Positions 41,872 through 51,100 of a stretch of DNA of 64,000 nt are shown one piece after another; position 1 is the stretch's first letter, and the number at the start of each line of letters is the position of its first letter. The stretch covers positions 4,577-68,576 of the forward strand of contig JAEXAH010000144.1 in the NCBI GenBank assembly GCA_023458315.1, given 5' to 3'. Source of the stretch: Pseudomonadota bacterium (GTDB lineage Bacteria > Pseudomonadota > Alphaproteobacteria > Rhodospirillales > Magnetospirillaceae). The notes under the pieces were generated by a model. That model worked only from the letters and a program-made list of their open reading frames with translations. It was not told the origin of the DNA and made no database searches. Position numbers and translations under genes: made by a program.

Positions 41872-42978
41872 TCAGACCATCTTGTCCAGTTCGCGGACGA
41901 TGGCTTCGCCCATCACCGTGGTCGACACCTTGGCCTTGCCGGGGGCCATGATGTCGGCGGTGCGCAGGCCGCCCTTCAGCACGTTCTTGACCGCGTTCTC
42001 GATCAGCTCGGCCTCGGTGTCCATGTTGAAGCTGTAGCGCAGGCACATGGCGAAGGACAGGATGGTCGCCAGCGGGTTGGCGATGTCCTTGCCCTGGATG
42101 TCCGGGGCGGAACCGTGCACCGGCTCGTACAGGGCCTTGCGGTTGCCGTTGGCATCGGCGGCGCCCAGGCTGGCGGACGGCAGCATGCCCAAGCTGCCGG
42201 TCAGCATGGCGGCGCAGTCGGACAGGATGTCGCCGAACATGTTTTCCGTGACCATGACGTCGAACTGCTTGGGATTGCGCACCAGCTGCATGGCGGCGTT
42301 GTCCACGTACATGTGGGACAGCTCCACGTCCTGGTACTCTTCCTTTTGCAGCTTGATCATCTCTTCGCGCCACAGCACGGTGCATTCCAGCACGTTGGCC
42401 TTGTCCACCGAGCACAGCTTCTTGTTGCGCTTGCGGGCCAGGTCAAAGGCGGCACGGCCGATGCGCTGGATCTCGCTGGTGGTGTAGGTCAGGGTGTTGA
42501 CGCCCTTGCGCTCGCCGTTGGCCAGGGTCTCGATGCCGCGCGGCTGGCCGAAATACAGGCCGCCGGTCAGTTCGCGCACGATCATGATGTCCAGGCCCTG
42601 GACCACGTCGGCCTTGAGGGTCGAGGCATCCACCAGGGCGTCGAACACGGTGGCCGGACGCAGATTGGCGAACAGGCCCATTTCCTTGCGGATCTTCAGC
42701 AGGCCGCGCTCGGGCTTCTTGTCGAACGGCAGGTCGTCCCACTTGGGGCCGCCCACGGCGCCCAGCAGCACGGCGTCGGCGGCCAGGGCGTCGGCCAGGG
42801 TTTCGTCCGACAGGGGGGTGCCGTGCGCGTCATAGGCCGAGCCGCCGATCAGGCCCTCGGTGATGTCGAACGCGATGCCCCGCTTCTTGTCCAGCCAGTC
42901 GATGATGCGACGGACCTGGACCATCACTTCCTGGCCGATACCGTCGCCGGGCAGGATCAGAAGCTTCTTGGCGGCCAT
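41872..42978 (-). CDS. leuB: 3-isopropylmalate dehydrogenase
   Basis: 368 residues from the ATG at 42978 (MAAKKLLILPGDGIGQEVM), with GGAG 9 bases upstream; the ATG at 42984 is too close to it. LeuB oxidises 3-isopropylmalate to the precursor of leucine. It shows the GDGIG start, the substrate-binding Arg residues in the ELTGGLYFGQPRG region, and the metal-binding Asp residues around GDILSDCAAMLTGSLGMLPS. Normal length. An inverted repeat lies between it and leuD. Confidence 0.97.
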   Translation of the reverse strand: MAAKKLLILPGDGIGQEVMVQVRRIIDWLDKKRGIAFDITEGLIGGSAYDAHGTPLSDETLADALAADAVLLGAVGGPKWDDLPFDKKPERGLLKIRKEMGLFANLRPATVFDALVDASTLKADVVQGLDIMIVRELTGGLYFGQPRGIETLANGERKGVNTLTYTTSEIQRIGRAAFDLARKRNKKLCSVDKANVLECTVLWREEMIKLQKEEYQDVELSHMYVDNAAMQLVRNPKQFDVMVTENMFGDILSDCAAMLTGSLGMLPSASLGAADANGNRKALYEPVHGSAPDIQGKDIANPLATILSFAMCLRYSFNMDTEAELIENAVKNVLKGGLRTADIMAPGKAKVSTTVMGEAIVRELDKMV

Positions 42979-43014
42979 GTTCATTAACTCCATCAGGAAA
43001 TCTAAAAAGGGATT

Positions 43015-43066
43015 CACCACAAAGACACAAAGAACACCCCTTGGTGCCCTTCGTGCCTTTGTGGTG
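43015..43066. repeat. Inverted repeat of the CACCACAAAGACACAAAG type
   Basis: Left arm 43015-43038 and right arm 43043-43066 are inverted copies with about four mismatches (CACCACAAAGACACAAAG against CTTTGTGGTG). It is of the same type as 44444-44543 and lies between leuB and leuD. Repeats of this wording are seen between genes in many bacteria. Confidence 0.8.
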
Positions 43067-43076
43067 ACTTAATGGA

Positions 43077-43682
43077 TTACAGCCAGGGCGAGGATTGCTT
43101 GCGCGCCGCCTCGAAGGCTTCGATCTTGTCGGCTTTCATCATGGTCAGGCCGATATCGTCCAGACCGTTCAGCAGGCAATGCTTCTTGAACGGATCGACG
43201 TCGAAGCCGATCACCGAACCGTCGGGGGCGGTGATCTTCTGCTGTTCCAGATCCACGGTGAAGGTGGCGTTGGCGCCGTTCTCGGCCTGCTTGATCAGGC
43301 CGTTGACCACGTCCACCGGCAGCTTGATCAGCAGGATGCCGTTCTTGAACGAATTGCTGAAGAAGATGTCGGCAAAGCTGGGGGCGATGACGCAGCGGAT
43401 GCCGAAATCGGCGATGGCCCACGGCGCGTGCTCACGCGACGAACCACAGCCGAAATTGGCCCCGGCGATCAGCACCTTGGCATTGCGGTAGGCGGCCTTG
43501 TTCAGAACGAAATCCGGAACCTCGGCGCCGTCCTGGGTGTAACGCATCTCGTCGAACAGGTTCTTGCCCAGACCCGTGCGCTTGATGGTCTTCAGGAACT
43601 GCTTGGGGATGATCATGTCGGTATCGACGTTGATCATGTTCAAGGGGGCGGCAACGCCGGTCAGAACAGTGAACTTTTCCAT
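43077..43682 (-). CDS. leuD: 3-isopropylmalate dehydratase small subunit
   Basis: 201 residues from the ATG at 43682. It has the swivel-domain signatures VDTDMIIPKQFLKTIKRTGL and ILIAGANFGCGSSREHAPWA. With LeuC it isomerises 2- to 3-isopropylmalate. The start lies one base from the stop of the inserted gene at 43684, and its ribosome binding site (GAGG, 8 bases upstream) is inside the end of that gene. leuD is therefore probably expressed from a transcript that includes the insert, not directly with leuC. Confidence 0.97.
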   Translation of the reverse strand: MEKFTVLTGVAAPLNMINVDTDMIIPKQFLKTIKRTGLGKNLFDEMRYTQDGAEVPDFVLNKAAYRNAKVLIAGANFGCGSSREHAPWAIADFGIRCVIAPSFADIFFSNSFKNGILLIKLPVDVVNGLIKQAENGANATFTVDLEQQKITAPDGSVIGFDVDPFKKHCLLNGLDDIGLTMMKADKIEAFEAARKQSSPWL

Positions 43683-43683
43683 G

Positions 43684-44436
43684 CTATGCCTCAACTGTGG
43701 ATAGATGCCGTGCGATCAAATCTGCATCATTATTGCAGTCACCACACACGCTATGAAGAAACAAATAGAGCATCCCAAAATCCCTATTGAAATAAGCGAC
43801 CATCACACCCTGATCTTCATTTTTTAGAAAATTAAAAAGGTATTCGAATGTCTTTATATATGAAATTGCATATTTTCCCGTAGCGGACGCATCTTTTATA
43901 ACAAATTCTTGAAGAACACTTATCACTTTCAAGGCTGCCGATGCGAAACATTCTCTCGACCCAGCAGAGTACGCATTTAGAGCCTCCAAGTACACATGCT
44001 CACACTCCGGGCGAATGGCGATGATTTTTTCAAGCATCTTCCTCGCTAACTCGTTCAAGTCAGGATCAATTGTTGATCTCATCCCGTTGATAATATCGCA
44101 TCTAACGTAGTCCTGATTTTTTAATAAGGCATCTGACTGCCGGGTAGCTTGTTCGACCGCATTCTTCATCTCCGCCGCCTGCTGCATCAGCGATTCGCTA
44201 TTCTGCTTCAGCTCAATGGCCTGAAGAAAATAGCCGATCACCAACCACAAGAAGGCCAGCGGTGCGAAGGCCCCTGCCAGGAAATCGCCGATGTTGTTCA
44301 GCGGCATTCCCGGCAGGTCCGACCACTTCGCCCACCAGCCAAGAAGACAGAGATACAGAAGGGTTCCCATTCCGCCAGCGGCGGTCAGGAAAATCCTCTT
44401 GCGCTCCAACGCCCTCAGCTTGTCGGCGACATCCAT
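43684..44436 (-). CDS. Low-GC orphan membrane/coiled-coil protein inserted between leuC and leuD
   Basis: 250 residues from the ATG at 44436 with no strong ribosome binding site. Two helices near the N-terminus (about 18-36 and 50-72), with NNIGDFLAGAFAPLAFLWLV in the second, lead into a coiled coil (AIELKQNSESLMQQAAEMKN). The cytoplasmic C-terminal part (about 105-250) is alpha-helical and unfamiliar (MRSTIDPDLNELARKMLEKI, HVYLEALNAYSAGSRECFAS). The GDFLAGAFAPLAFL-LQ-EL pattern recalls membrane proteins annotated as putative phage abortive-infection proteins, but I cannot confirm this. The C-terminal half is strongly AT-rich (16 G+C in the 60 bases from 43801) against neighbours well above 60%, a sign of transfer. 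Confidence 0.85.
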   Translation of the reverse strand: MDVADKLRALERKRIFLTAAGGMGTLLYLCLLGWWAKWSDLPGMPLNNIGDFLAGAFAPLAFLWLVIGYFLQAIELKQNSESLMQQAAEMKNAVEQATRQSDALLKNQDYVRCDIINGMRSTIDPDLNELARKMLEKIIAIRPECEHVYLEALNAYSAGSRECFASAALKVISVLQEFVIKDASATGKYAISYIKTFEYLFNFLKNEDQGVMVAYFNRDFGMLYLFLHSVCGDCNNDADLIARHLSTVEA

Positions 44437-44443
44437 ATTAATT

Positions 44444-44543
44444 CACCACAGAGACACAGAGGCACAGAGATATCCGTCGGGTGGCACCAGGGTTGCCGTC
44501 TGCACGGTCTCTCTGTGCCTCTGTGCCTCTGTGTCTCTGTGGT
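44444..44543. repeat. Inverted repeat of the CACCACAGAGACACAGAG type
   Basis: Left arm begins CACCACAGAGACACAGAGGC; the right arm ends CTCTGTGTCTCTGTGGT. Each arm carries internal ACAGAG/CTCTGTG periodicity, and they enclose about 40 unrelated bases. It starts 8 bases upstream of the orphan gene's ATG. Confidence 0.85.
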
Positions 44544-44556
44544 TAAACAAAAATAC

Positions 44557-44597
44557 CCCATCCCCCTCCCCCCGGCTTGCCGGGGGAGGGGGATGGG
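44557..44597 (-). terminator. Very long terminator hairpin after leuC
   Basis: A stem of about 19 base pairs (CCCATCCCCCTCCCC-CCGGC against GCCGGGGGAGGGGGATGGG, TT loop), five bases after the leuC stop. On the minus strand it runs into TATTTTTGTTT. It should stop leuC transcripts before the inserted gene and leuD. Confidence 0.88.
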
Positions 44598-44602
44598 AAG
44601 AG

Positions 44603-46006
44603 TTACAGCGAGCGCACGTCGGTCAGCTTGCCGGTGATGGCGGCGGCGGCGGCCATGGCCGGGCTGACCAGATGGGTGCGGCCGCCACGGCCCTGACGGC
44701 CCTCGAAATTGCGGTTCGAGGTCGAGGCGGAACGCTGGCCCGGCTTGAGCTGGTCGGCATTCATGGCCAGGCACATGGAACAGCCCGGCTCGCGCCATTC
44801 CGCACCGGCCTCGATGAAGATCTTGTCCAGACCCTCGGCCTCGGCCTGTTCCTTGACCAGACCGGAACCCGGCACGATCAGCGCCTGCACGCCGGGGGCG
44901 ACCTTCTTGCCCTTCAGCACTTCGGCGGCGGCGCGGAAATCCTCGATGCGGCCGTTGGTGCACGACCCGATGAACACCACGTCGATCTTGATGTCGGTGG
45001 CCTTCATGCCCGCTTCCAGGCCCATATAGGCCAGCGACCGCTCGACCGCCTTGCGCTTGGCCTCGTCCTTGATGTCGGCGGGAACCGGCACGGTGCCGGT
45101 GATCGGGATCACATCCTCGGGGCTGGTGCCCCAGGTGATCTGCGGCACCAGGGTGGCGGCGTCGATCTCGATCTCGGCGTCGAACTTGGCGTCGGCATCG
45201 GTGAACAGGGTCTTCCAATAGGCCACGGCGGCCTCGAAAGCGGCGCCCTTGGGGGCGCGCGGCTTACCGGCGACGTAGTCGAAGGTGGTCTGGTCGGGGG
45301 CGATCAGACCGGCGCGGGCGCCGCCCTCGATGGCCATGTTGCAGACCGTCATGCGGCCTTCCATGGACAGGCTGGTAATGGCCTCGCCCGCGAACTCGAC
45401 CACATAGCCGGTGCCGCCAGCGGTGCCGATCTTGCCGATGATGGCCAGCACGATGTCCTTGGCGGTCACACCGGCCGGGGCCTTGCCCTTGACGGTGATG
45501 CGCATGTTCTTGGCGGGCTTCTGCACCAGGGTCTGGGTCGCCAGCACATGCTCGACTTCCGAGGTGCCGATGCCGAAGGCCAGGGCGCCGAAGGCGCCGT
45601 GGGTGGCGGTGTGGCTGTCACCGCAGACGATGGTGGTGCCGGGCAGGGTGAAGCCCTGTTCCGGGCCGACGATGTGCACCACGCCCTGGCGGATGTCGCT
45701 CATGGCGTAGAACTCGACGCCGAAATCCTTGGCGTTCTTCTCCAGGGTTTCGACCTGGATGCGCGACTCTTCGTTCTCGATGCCCTTGGACCGGTCGGTG
45801 GTCGGCACGTTGTGGTCGGCGACGGCCAGGGTGGCCTCGGGGTGACGGACCTTGCGGCCGGCCATGCGCAGGCCCTCGAACGCCTGCGGGCTGGTCACTT
45901 CGTGCACCATGTGGCGGTCGATGTACAGCAACGAGGTGCCGTCATCCTGAACGTCCACCAGATGGGCGTCCCAGATCTTGTCGAACAGAGTACGCGGCTT
46001 GGACAT
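44603..46006 (-). CDS. leuC: 3-isopropylmalate dehydratase large subunit
   Basis: 467 residues from the ATG at 46006 with AAGGA 6 bases upstream. Aconitase-family signatures: VCGDSHTATHGAFGALAFGI, and the iron-sulfur Cys residues in IGSCTNGRIEDFRAAAEVL and GCSMCLAMN. Works with LeuD in leucine synthesis. Separated from leuD by the terminator, an inverted repeat and the orphan gene. Confidence 0.97.
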   Translation of the reverse strand: MSKPRTLFDKIWDAHLVDVQDDGTSLLYIDRHMVHEVTSPQAFEGLRMAGRKVRHPEATLAVADHNVPTTDRSKGIENEESRIQVETLEKNAKDFGVEFYAMSDIRQGVVHIVGPEQGFTLPGTTIVCGDSHTATHGAFGALAFGIGTSEVEHVLATQTLVQKPAKNMRITVKGKAPAGVTAKDIVLAIIGKIGTAGGTGYVVEFAGEAITSLSMEGRMTVCNMAIEGGARAGLIAPDQTTFDYVAGKPRAPKGAAFEAAVAYWKTLFTDADAKFDAEIEIDAATLVPQITWGTSPEDVIPITGTVPVPADIKDEAKRKAVERSLAYMGLEAGMKATDIKIDVVFIGSCTNGRIEDFRAAAEVLKGKKVAPGVQALIVPGSGLVKEQAEAEGLDKIFIEAGAEWREPGCSMCLAMNADQLKPGQRSASTSNRNFEGRQGRGGRTHLVSPAMAAAAAITGKLTDVRSL

Positions 46007-46193
46007 GGGTCTTCCTTGGATGCTAGCCATATTCGGGCAGGGCCATGGCGGGGTGGGGTTTCACCCCTTCATGAACCCACCATAGCGAAACCCCGCGCCC
46101 ACGGGCACCCGGGGGATTCCCAGGGCGCCACGGGCGCGGGGCCAAACGCGAAGCAAATCGCCGCCCCCGGAGAGGAGCGGCGATCGGCGGCGA

Positions 46194-46670
46194 TTACTCG
46201 CTGGCGGCTTCGGCGGCCTTGGCGGCCTTGGCGGCCTTCTGGGCCTCCACGGCGGCGGCCTTGTCGGCGGCGGCGGCCTCACGCTCGGCGGCGCTGACCT
46301 TGGCCGAATAGCCGGTGGTCTGCTCGGCGATACGGGCCGACTTGCCGCGACGGTCGCGCAGGTAGTACAGCTTGGCGCGGCGGACGTCGCCACGGCGGAT
46401 CACCTCGATCGAGGCGATGTTCGGGGAGTACAGCGGGAAGATACGCTCCACACCCTCGCCGTAGGAGATCTTGCGCACGACAAAGTGGCTGTTCAGGCCG
46501 TCGTTCTTGCGGGCGATGCACACGCCCTCATAGGCCTGCACGCGCTCGCGGTTGCCTTCGATCACCTTCACGTTGACCTTGACGGTGTCGCCCGGAGAGA
46601 ATTCCGGGATCGCCTTGCCTTCGGTCAGCTTGGCGATCTGCTCCTGCTCGAGCTGCTGAATGATGTTCAT
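46194..46670 (-). CDS. rplS: 50S ribosomal protein L19
   Basis: 158 residues. The core (1-115) is standard: IPEFSPGDTVKVNVKVIEGN, VQAYEGVCIARKNDGLNSHF and RRGDVRRAKLYYLRDRRGKS. The last 40 residues are an Ala/Lys/Glu-rich tail (AADKAAAVEAQKAAKAAKAA) not found in E. coli L19 but usual in alphaproteobacteria. L19 lies at the 30S-50S interface. It follows trmD on the same strand in the classic rpsP-rimM-trmD-rplS order. Confidence 0.97.
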   Translation of the reverse strand: MNIIQQLEQEQIAKLTEGKAIPEFSPGDTVKVNVKVIEGNRERVQAYEGVCIARKNDGLNSHFVVRKISYGEGVERIFPLYSPNIASIEVIRRGDVRRAKLYYLRDRRGKSARIAEQTTGYSAKVSAAEREAAAADKAAAVEAQKAAKAAKAAEAASE

Positions 46671-47396
46671 CTACTTGCCCTCACTATCCTTGGCAGAGGC
46701 ATACCGGAGCCACAGGTCCGGTCGGCGTGTCCTAGTTACATCCTCCGACTGACGACGGCGCCAGTCGTGTATCCGTTTGTGGTGGCCCGAGATCAGAACC
46801 TCGGGCACCGCCCGTCCCTGCCATTCGGCGGGCCGGGTGTAGTGGGGATATTCCAGCAAACCCCACTCGAAACTTTCCTCGGCCAGCGTGTCCTGATTGC
46901 CGAGAACCCCCGGCAGCAGGCGGACGATGGCGTCCAGCAGCACCAGCGCCGGGAGTTCGCCCCCCGACAGCACGAAATCGCCCAAGGAAACCTCGAGCGC
47001 GCCGTGCGCGTCCAGCACCCGCTGGTCAACACCTTCGAAGCGGCCGCACAGGATGGTCGCACCCGGCCCGTCCGCCAATTCCCGCACCAGCGCCTGATCC
47101 ATCAGCCGCCCGCGCGGGGTCATGTAAATCAGGGGGCCTGATCCGCCACTGCCCCGAATGGCCGCATCCAGAACATCCGGACGCATGACCATACCGGCGC
47201 CGCCGCCGAAGGGAACGTCGTCGACCGAACGGTGCTTGTCCGTGGCGAAGTCACGGATGTTGACCGCGTCCAGCGACCATATTCCCTTTTCCAAGGCCCG
47301 CCCGGCCAGCGACTGGCCCAACGGTCCCGGGAACATCTCGGGGAAGATGGTGAGGGCCGTGGCGTGCCACGGAGCCTTATTCACCTCGTTCCCCAC
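46671..47396 (-). CDS. trmD: tRNA (guanine37-N1)-methyltransferase
   Basis: 241 residues from a GTG at 47396; a GTG at 47384 is also in frame and nearer the family start (HATALTIFPEMFPGPLG). It has the SPOUT knot signatures LICGRFEGVDQR-like ILCGRFEGVDQRVLD and SLGDFVLSGGELPALVL, and GGGAGMVMRP. It methylates G37 of tRNAs to keep the reading frame. The start overlaps the rimM end by 20 or 8 bases. The stop abuts the rplS start. Confidence 0.96.
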   Translation of the reverse strand: MGNEVNKAPWHATALTIFPEMFPGPLGQSLAGRALEKGIWSLDAVNIRDFATDKHRSVDDVPFGGGAGMVMRPDVLDAAIRGSGGSGPLIYMTPRGRLMDQALVRELADGPGATILCGRFEGVDQRVLDAHGALEVSLGDFVLSGGELPALVLLDAIVRLLPGVLGNQDTLAEESFEWGLLEYPHYTRPAEWQGRAVPEVLISGHHKRIHDWRRRQSEDVTRTRRPDLWLRYASAKDSEGK

Positions 47397-48036
47397 CCTG
47401 ATCCTCGTTCTCTTGCCTCAGACGCCGGTCCTCGCTCCGCTCGGTTGGCTTACGCTCCGCTTGCCCTTCGCTTTCGCTTCGGTCGCTTCGCGGGGCCTCA
47501 ACGGCCCAGTCCCTCGCTTCGCTCGCTCCGGCCTCATCCTTGTCGTCGGGGGCATAGACCGGCGGTACAACCACCACCCTGCCCCCGGCGATGTCCACCA
47601 CCGGCACGTCGGCCCTGGTGAACGGAACCATGAACGGGCCGACGTCCAGCACCTCTCCGGCGCCGAAATCGGCCACGCCGCGCACAATGCCCAGCACCGT
47701 TCCGTCCGCGCTTTCAGCCCGCAGGCCCACCAGATCGGAATAGAAGAACTCGTCTTCCTCCGGTTCCGGCAGCCTGTCGCGGGGGACGAACAGTTTCGTT
47801 CCCCGCAGGGCCTCGGCCGCGTCGCGGTCGGCCACCCCCTCAAGCCGGGCGATCAGCAGGCCCTTGGCCTCGCCGGTCACTTTCAGCTTGAAGCGGCGGG
47901 TCCCATCCTCGTTTGCCACCGGACCATAGGCGTCGATATCGGCCGGGTCGGCGGTAAAGCTCTTGATGCGGACCTGACCGCGCACCCCGTGCGCGCCAAC
48001 GATGGCGCCGACGCACACCCGGGTCGTCACGGCCAA
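47377..48036 (-). CDS. rimM: Ribosome maturation factor RimM with an extended C-terminus
   Basis: 219 residues against about 170-180 in most relatives. The N-terminal domain (VCVGAIVGAHGVRGQVRIKS) and PRC-barrel (EFFYSDLVGLRAESADGTVL, ending VVVPPVYAPDD) are normal. Past about residue 170 the chain is a charged low-complexity tail (SEARDWAVEAPRSDRSESEG, then ERKPTERSEDRRLRQENEDQ). It is encoded by DNA full of short CTTCGCTC-type repeats. RimM assists 30S assembly around S19. Gene order is as in most bacteria. Confidence 0.94.
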   Translation of the reverse strand: MAVTTRVCVGAIVGAHGVRGQVRIKSFTADPADIDAYGPVANEDGTRRFKLKVTGEAKGLLIARLEGVADRDAAEALRGTKLFVPRDRLPEPEEDEFFYSDLVGLRAESADGTVLGIVRGVADFGAGEVLDVGPFMVPFTRADVPVVDIAGGRVVVVPPVYAPDDKDEAGASEARDWAVEAPRSDRSESEGQAERKPTERSEDRRLRQENEDQGGERGE

Positions 48037-48402
48037 TTACTCGGCGGTCGCTTCGGCGGCGGCAGCGGCAGCAGCAGCGGCGGCCTTGGCGCGCTCCTGG
48101 GCCTTGGCCTTCGGCAGCGGCTTCTTGGTCTGCTCGGCGCGCACCGGGGCGGCAACCAGGCCCAGATTGGCGAACAGACGGACCAGACGGTCGGTCGGCT
48201 GGGCACCGACGGCCAGCCACTTCTTGGCGGCTTCGGCGTTCAGCACGAAACGCTCGGCGTGGTCGGTCGGCAGCAGCGGGTTGTAGGTGCCGATCTTCTC
48301 GATGAAACGGCCGTCACGGGGGCTGCGGGCGTCGGCCACCACGATGCGGTAGAACGGACGCTTCTTGGCACCGCCACGGGCGAGACGAATCTTCAGAGCC
48401 AT
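48037..48402 (-). CDS. rpsP: 30S ribosomal protein S16
   Basis: 121 residues. The core MALKIRLARGGAKKRPFYRI and VADARSPRDGRFIEKIGTYN is standard S16, about 80 residues. The remaining 40 form an Ala/Lys-rich tail with ten consecutive Ala, as in other alphaproteobacteria. Followed 1 base later by rimM and preceded by ffh. Confidence 0.97.
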   Translation of the reverse strand: MALKIRLARGGAKKRPFYRIVVADARSPRDGRFIEKIGTYNPLLPTDHAERFVLNAEAAKKWLAVGAQPTDRLVRLFANLGLVAAPVRAEQTKKPLPKAKAQERAKAAAAAAAAAAEATAE

Positions 48403-48451
48403 ATTTCCAACTTCCCTTTAGCAAAAACTTTTCAAACCAACCGGGTGCCGA

Positions 48452-49819
48452 TCAGCGCCCGAAACCACGCATGCCGGGGGGCAACAGCCCGCCCAGGCCA
48501 TGTCTCATCAAACCCTTCTGACCCAGCTTGCCGACCTTCTTCATGACGTCGGCCATCTGCTGGTACTGCTTCAGCAGCTTGTTCACGTCCTGAATGGCGA
48601 CACCGGCACCGGCGGCGATGCGCTTCTTGCGCGACGCCTTGATCAGGTCGGGATTCTTGCGTTCGGCCAGGGTCATGGCCTGGATGATGGCCTTCTGACG
48701 GCCCACGGCCTTGTTGTCGATCTTGGCGTCCTTGAGCTGGGCGGCCATCTTGCCGATGCCCGGCATCATGCCCAGGATGCCCTTGAGGTCGCCCATCTTC
48801 TCGACCTGCTTGAACTGGCTCAGCATGTCGTTGAGGTCGAACTTGCCCTTCTCGATGCGCTTGGCGAGCTTCTCGGCCTCTTCCTGGTCGACATTCTCCA
48901 TGGCCTTTTCGACCAGGGACACCACGTCGCCCATGCCCAGGATGCGGCCCGCCACGCGGTCGGGGTGGAACACCTCGAGCGCCTCGAGCTTTTCGCCCAT
49001 GCCCAGGAACTTGATGGGGCGGCCGGTGACGGCGCGCATGGACAGCGCCGCGCCACCGCGCGAATCGCCATCGACGCGGGTCAGCACGATACCGGTGACG
49101 CCGACCTTTTCATTGAATTCGCGCGCCAGGGTGACGGCGTCCTGGCCGATCATGGCATCGGCGACCAGCAGGGTCTCGACCGGCTTGGCCACGTCGCGCA
49201 CGGCGGCGACCTCGGCCATCAGTTCCTGGTCGATGTGCAGACGGCCGGCGGTGTCGAGGATGACGACGTCGTAGCCTTCCTTGCGGCCCATCTCCAGGGC
49301 GCGCTTGGTGATGGCCACCGGCATCTCGCCCATGATGATGGGCAGGCTGCCCACATCGGCTTGCTTCGCCAGGATTTCCAGCTGCTGCTGGGCGGCGGGG
49401 CGGTAAACGTCGAGCGAGGCGAGCAGGACCTTCTTGCGGTCCTTCTTCAGCCGCACCGCCAGCTTGCCCGAGGTGGTGGTCTTGCCCGAGCCCTGAAGGC
49501 CGACCATCAGGATCACGGCGGGCGGCACGGCATTCAGGTTCAGTTCGACGCCGTCGGTGCCCAGGGTGTTGATCAGTTCGTCATGGACGATCTTGACCAC
49601 CATCTGGCCCGGCGAGACGGACTTGACCACTTCCTGGCCGACGGCGCGATCCTTGACCCGCGCCACGAAATCCTTGACCACCGGCAGGGCGACATCGGCT
49701 TCGAGCAGCGCGACGCGAACCTCGCGCAGCGCCTCGGTCACGTCGGCTTCGGACAGCGCACCGCGACCGGTAAGCTTGTCGAAGACCGCAGACAGGCGTT
49801 GGCTCAAGGACTCGAACAT
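48452..49819 (-). CDS. ffh: Signal recognition particle protein Ffh
   Basis: 455 residues, the usual size. The N domain is followed by the GTPase with GLQGSGKTTTSGKLAVRLKK, DTAGRLHIDQELMAEV, TRVDGDSRGGAALSM and GMGEKLEALEVFHPDR. The Met-rich M domain (MLSQFKQVEKMGDLKGILGM, AIIQAMTLAERKNPDLIKAS) binds 4.5S RNA and signal sequences. GGAG 6 bases before the ATG at 49819. First gene of the ffh-rpsP-rimM-trmD-rplS group; the 214 bases to the divergent gene at 50034 hold its promoter. Confidence 0.97.
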   Translation of the reverse strand: MFESLSQRLSAVFDKLTGRGALSEADVTEALREVRVALLEADVALPVVKDFVARVKDRAVGQEVVKSVSPGQMVVKIVHDELINTLGTDGVELNLNAVPPAVILMVGLQGSGKTTTSGKLAVRLKKDRKKVLLASLDVYRPAAQQQLEILAKQADVGSLPIIMGEMPVAITKRALEMGRKEGYDVVILDTAGRLHIDQELMAEVAAVRDVAKPVETLLVADAMIGQDAVTLAREFNEKVGVTGIVLTRVDGDSRGGAALSMRAVTGRPIKFLGMGEKLEALEVFHPDRVAGRILGMGDVVSLVEKAMENVDQEEAEKLAKRIEKGKFDLNDMLSQFKQVEKMGDLKGILGMMPGIGKMAAQLKDAKIDNKAVGRQKAIIQAMTLAERKNPDLIKASRKKRIAAGAGVAIQDVNKLLKQYQQMADVMKKVGKLGQKGLMRHGLGGLLPPGMRGFGR

Positions 49820-50033
49820 CGAAACTCCAATCGATTCGCCCCAAACAGAAACGCGCCAGTGCGCGTACCTTCGCGGACTGGCGTGTCACCGTGGTGACGG
49901 TTTTCTCCCGGAAACCTGGAGAGGATGCGTTTGTACGACTCCGCGGGCCAACGAGTCAACACCGAGCTTGCCGCCGCCCCGCAAGAAGCATAAGAACCTG
50001 TCACCTTATATGCGTGACTCGAAGGGTGGTTCG

Positions 50034-50981
<948 letters not shown>

Positions 50982-51100
50982 GAAAGCGGCGCGACGCACA
51001 CCCCCGAAAGCTGTACGCCGTTGCCAGGACGGGACAAGGCCGATACCATCACCCGGTCCGGGGAGAAAAGGGTTCCCCCGGCTGGGGGTGGAGTGACCGG

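Noticed and set aside
43015..44543. Transposon or IS ends around the orphan gene
   Set aside because: No transposase and no target-site duplication are visible; the inverted repeats resemble widespread intergenic palindromes.
46159..46182. Hairpin CGCCGC/GCGGCG after rplS as a terminator
   Set aside because: The stem is short and imperfect, and no T-run follows on the minus strand.
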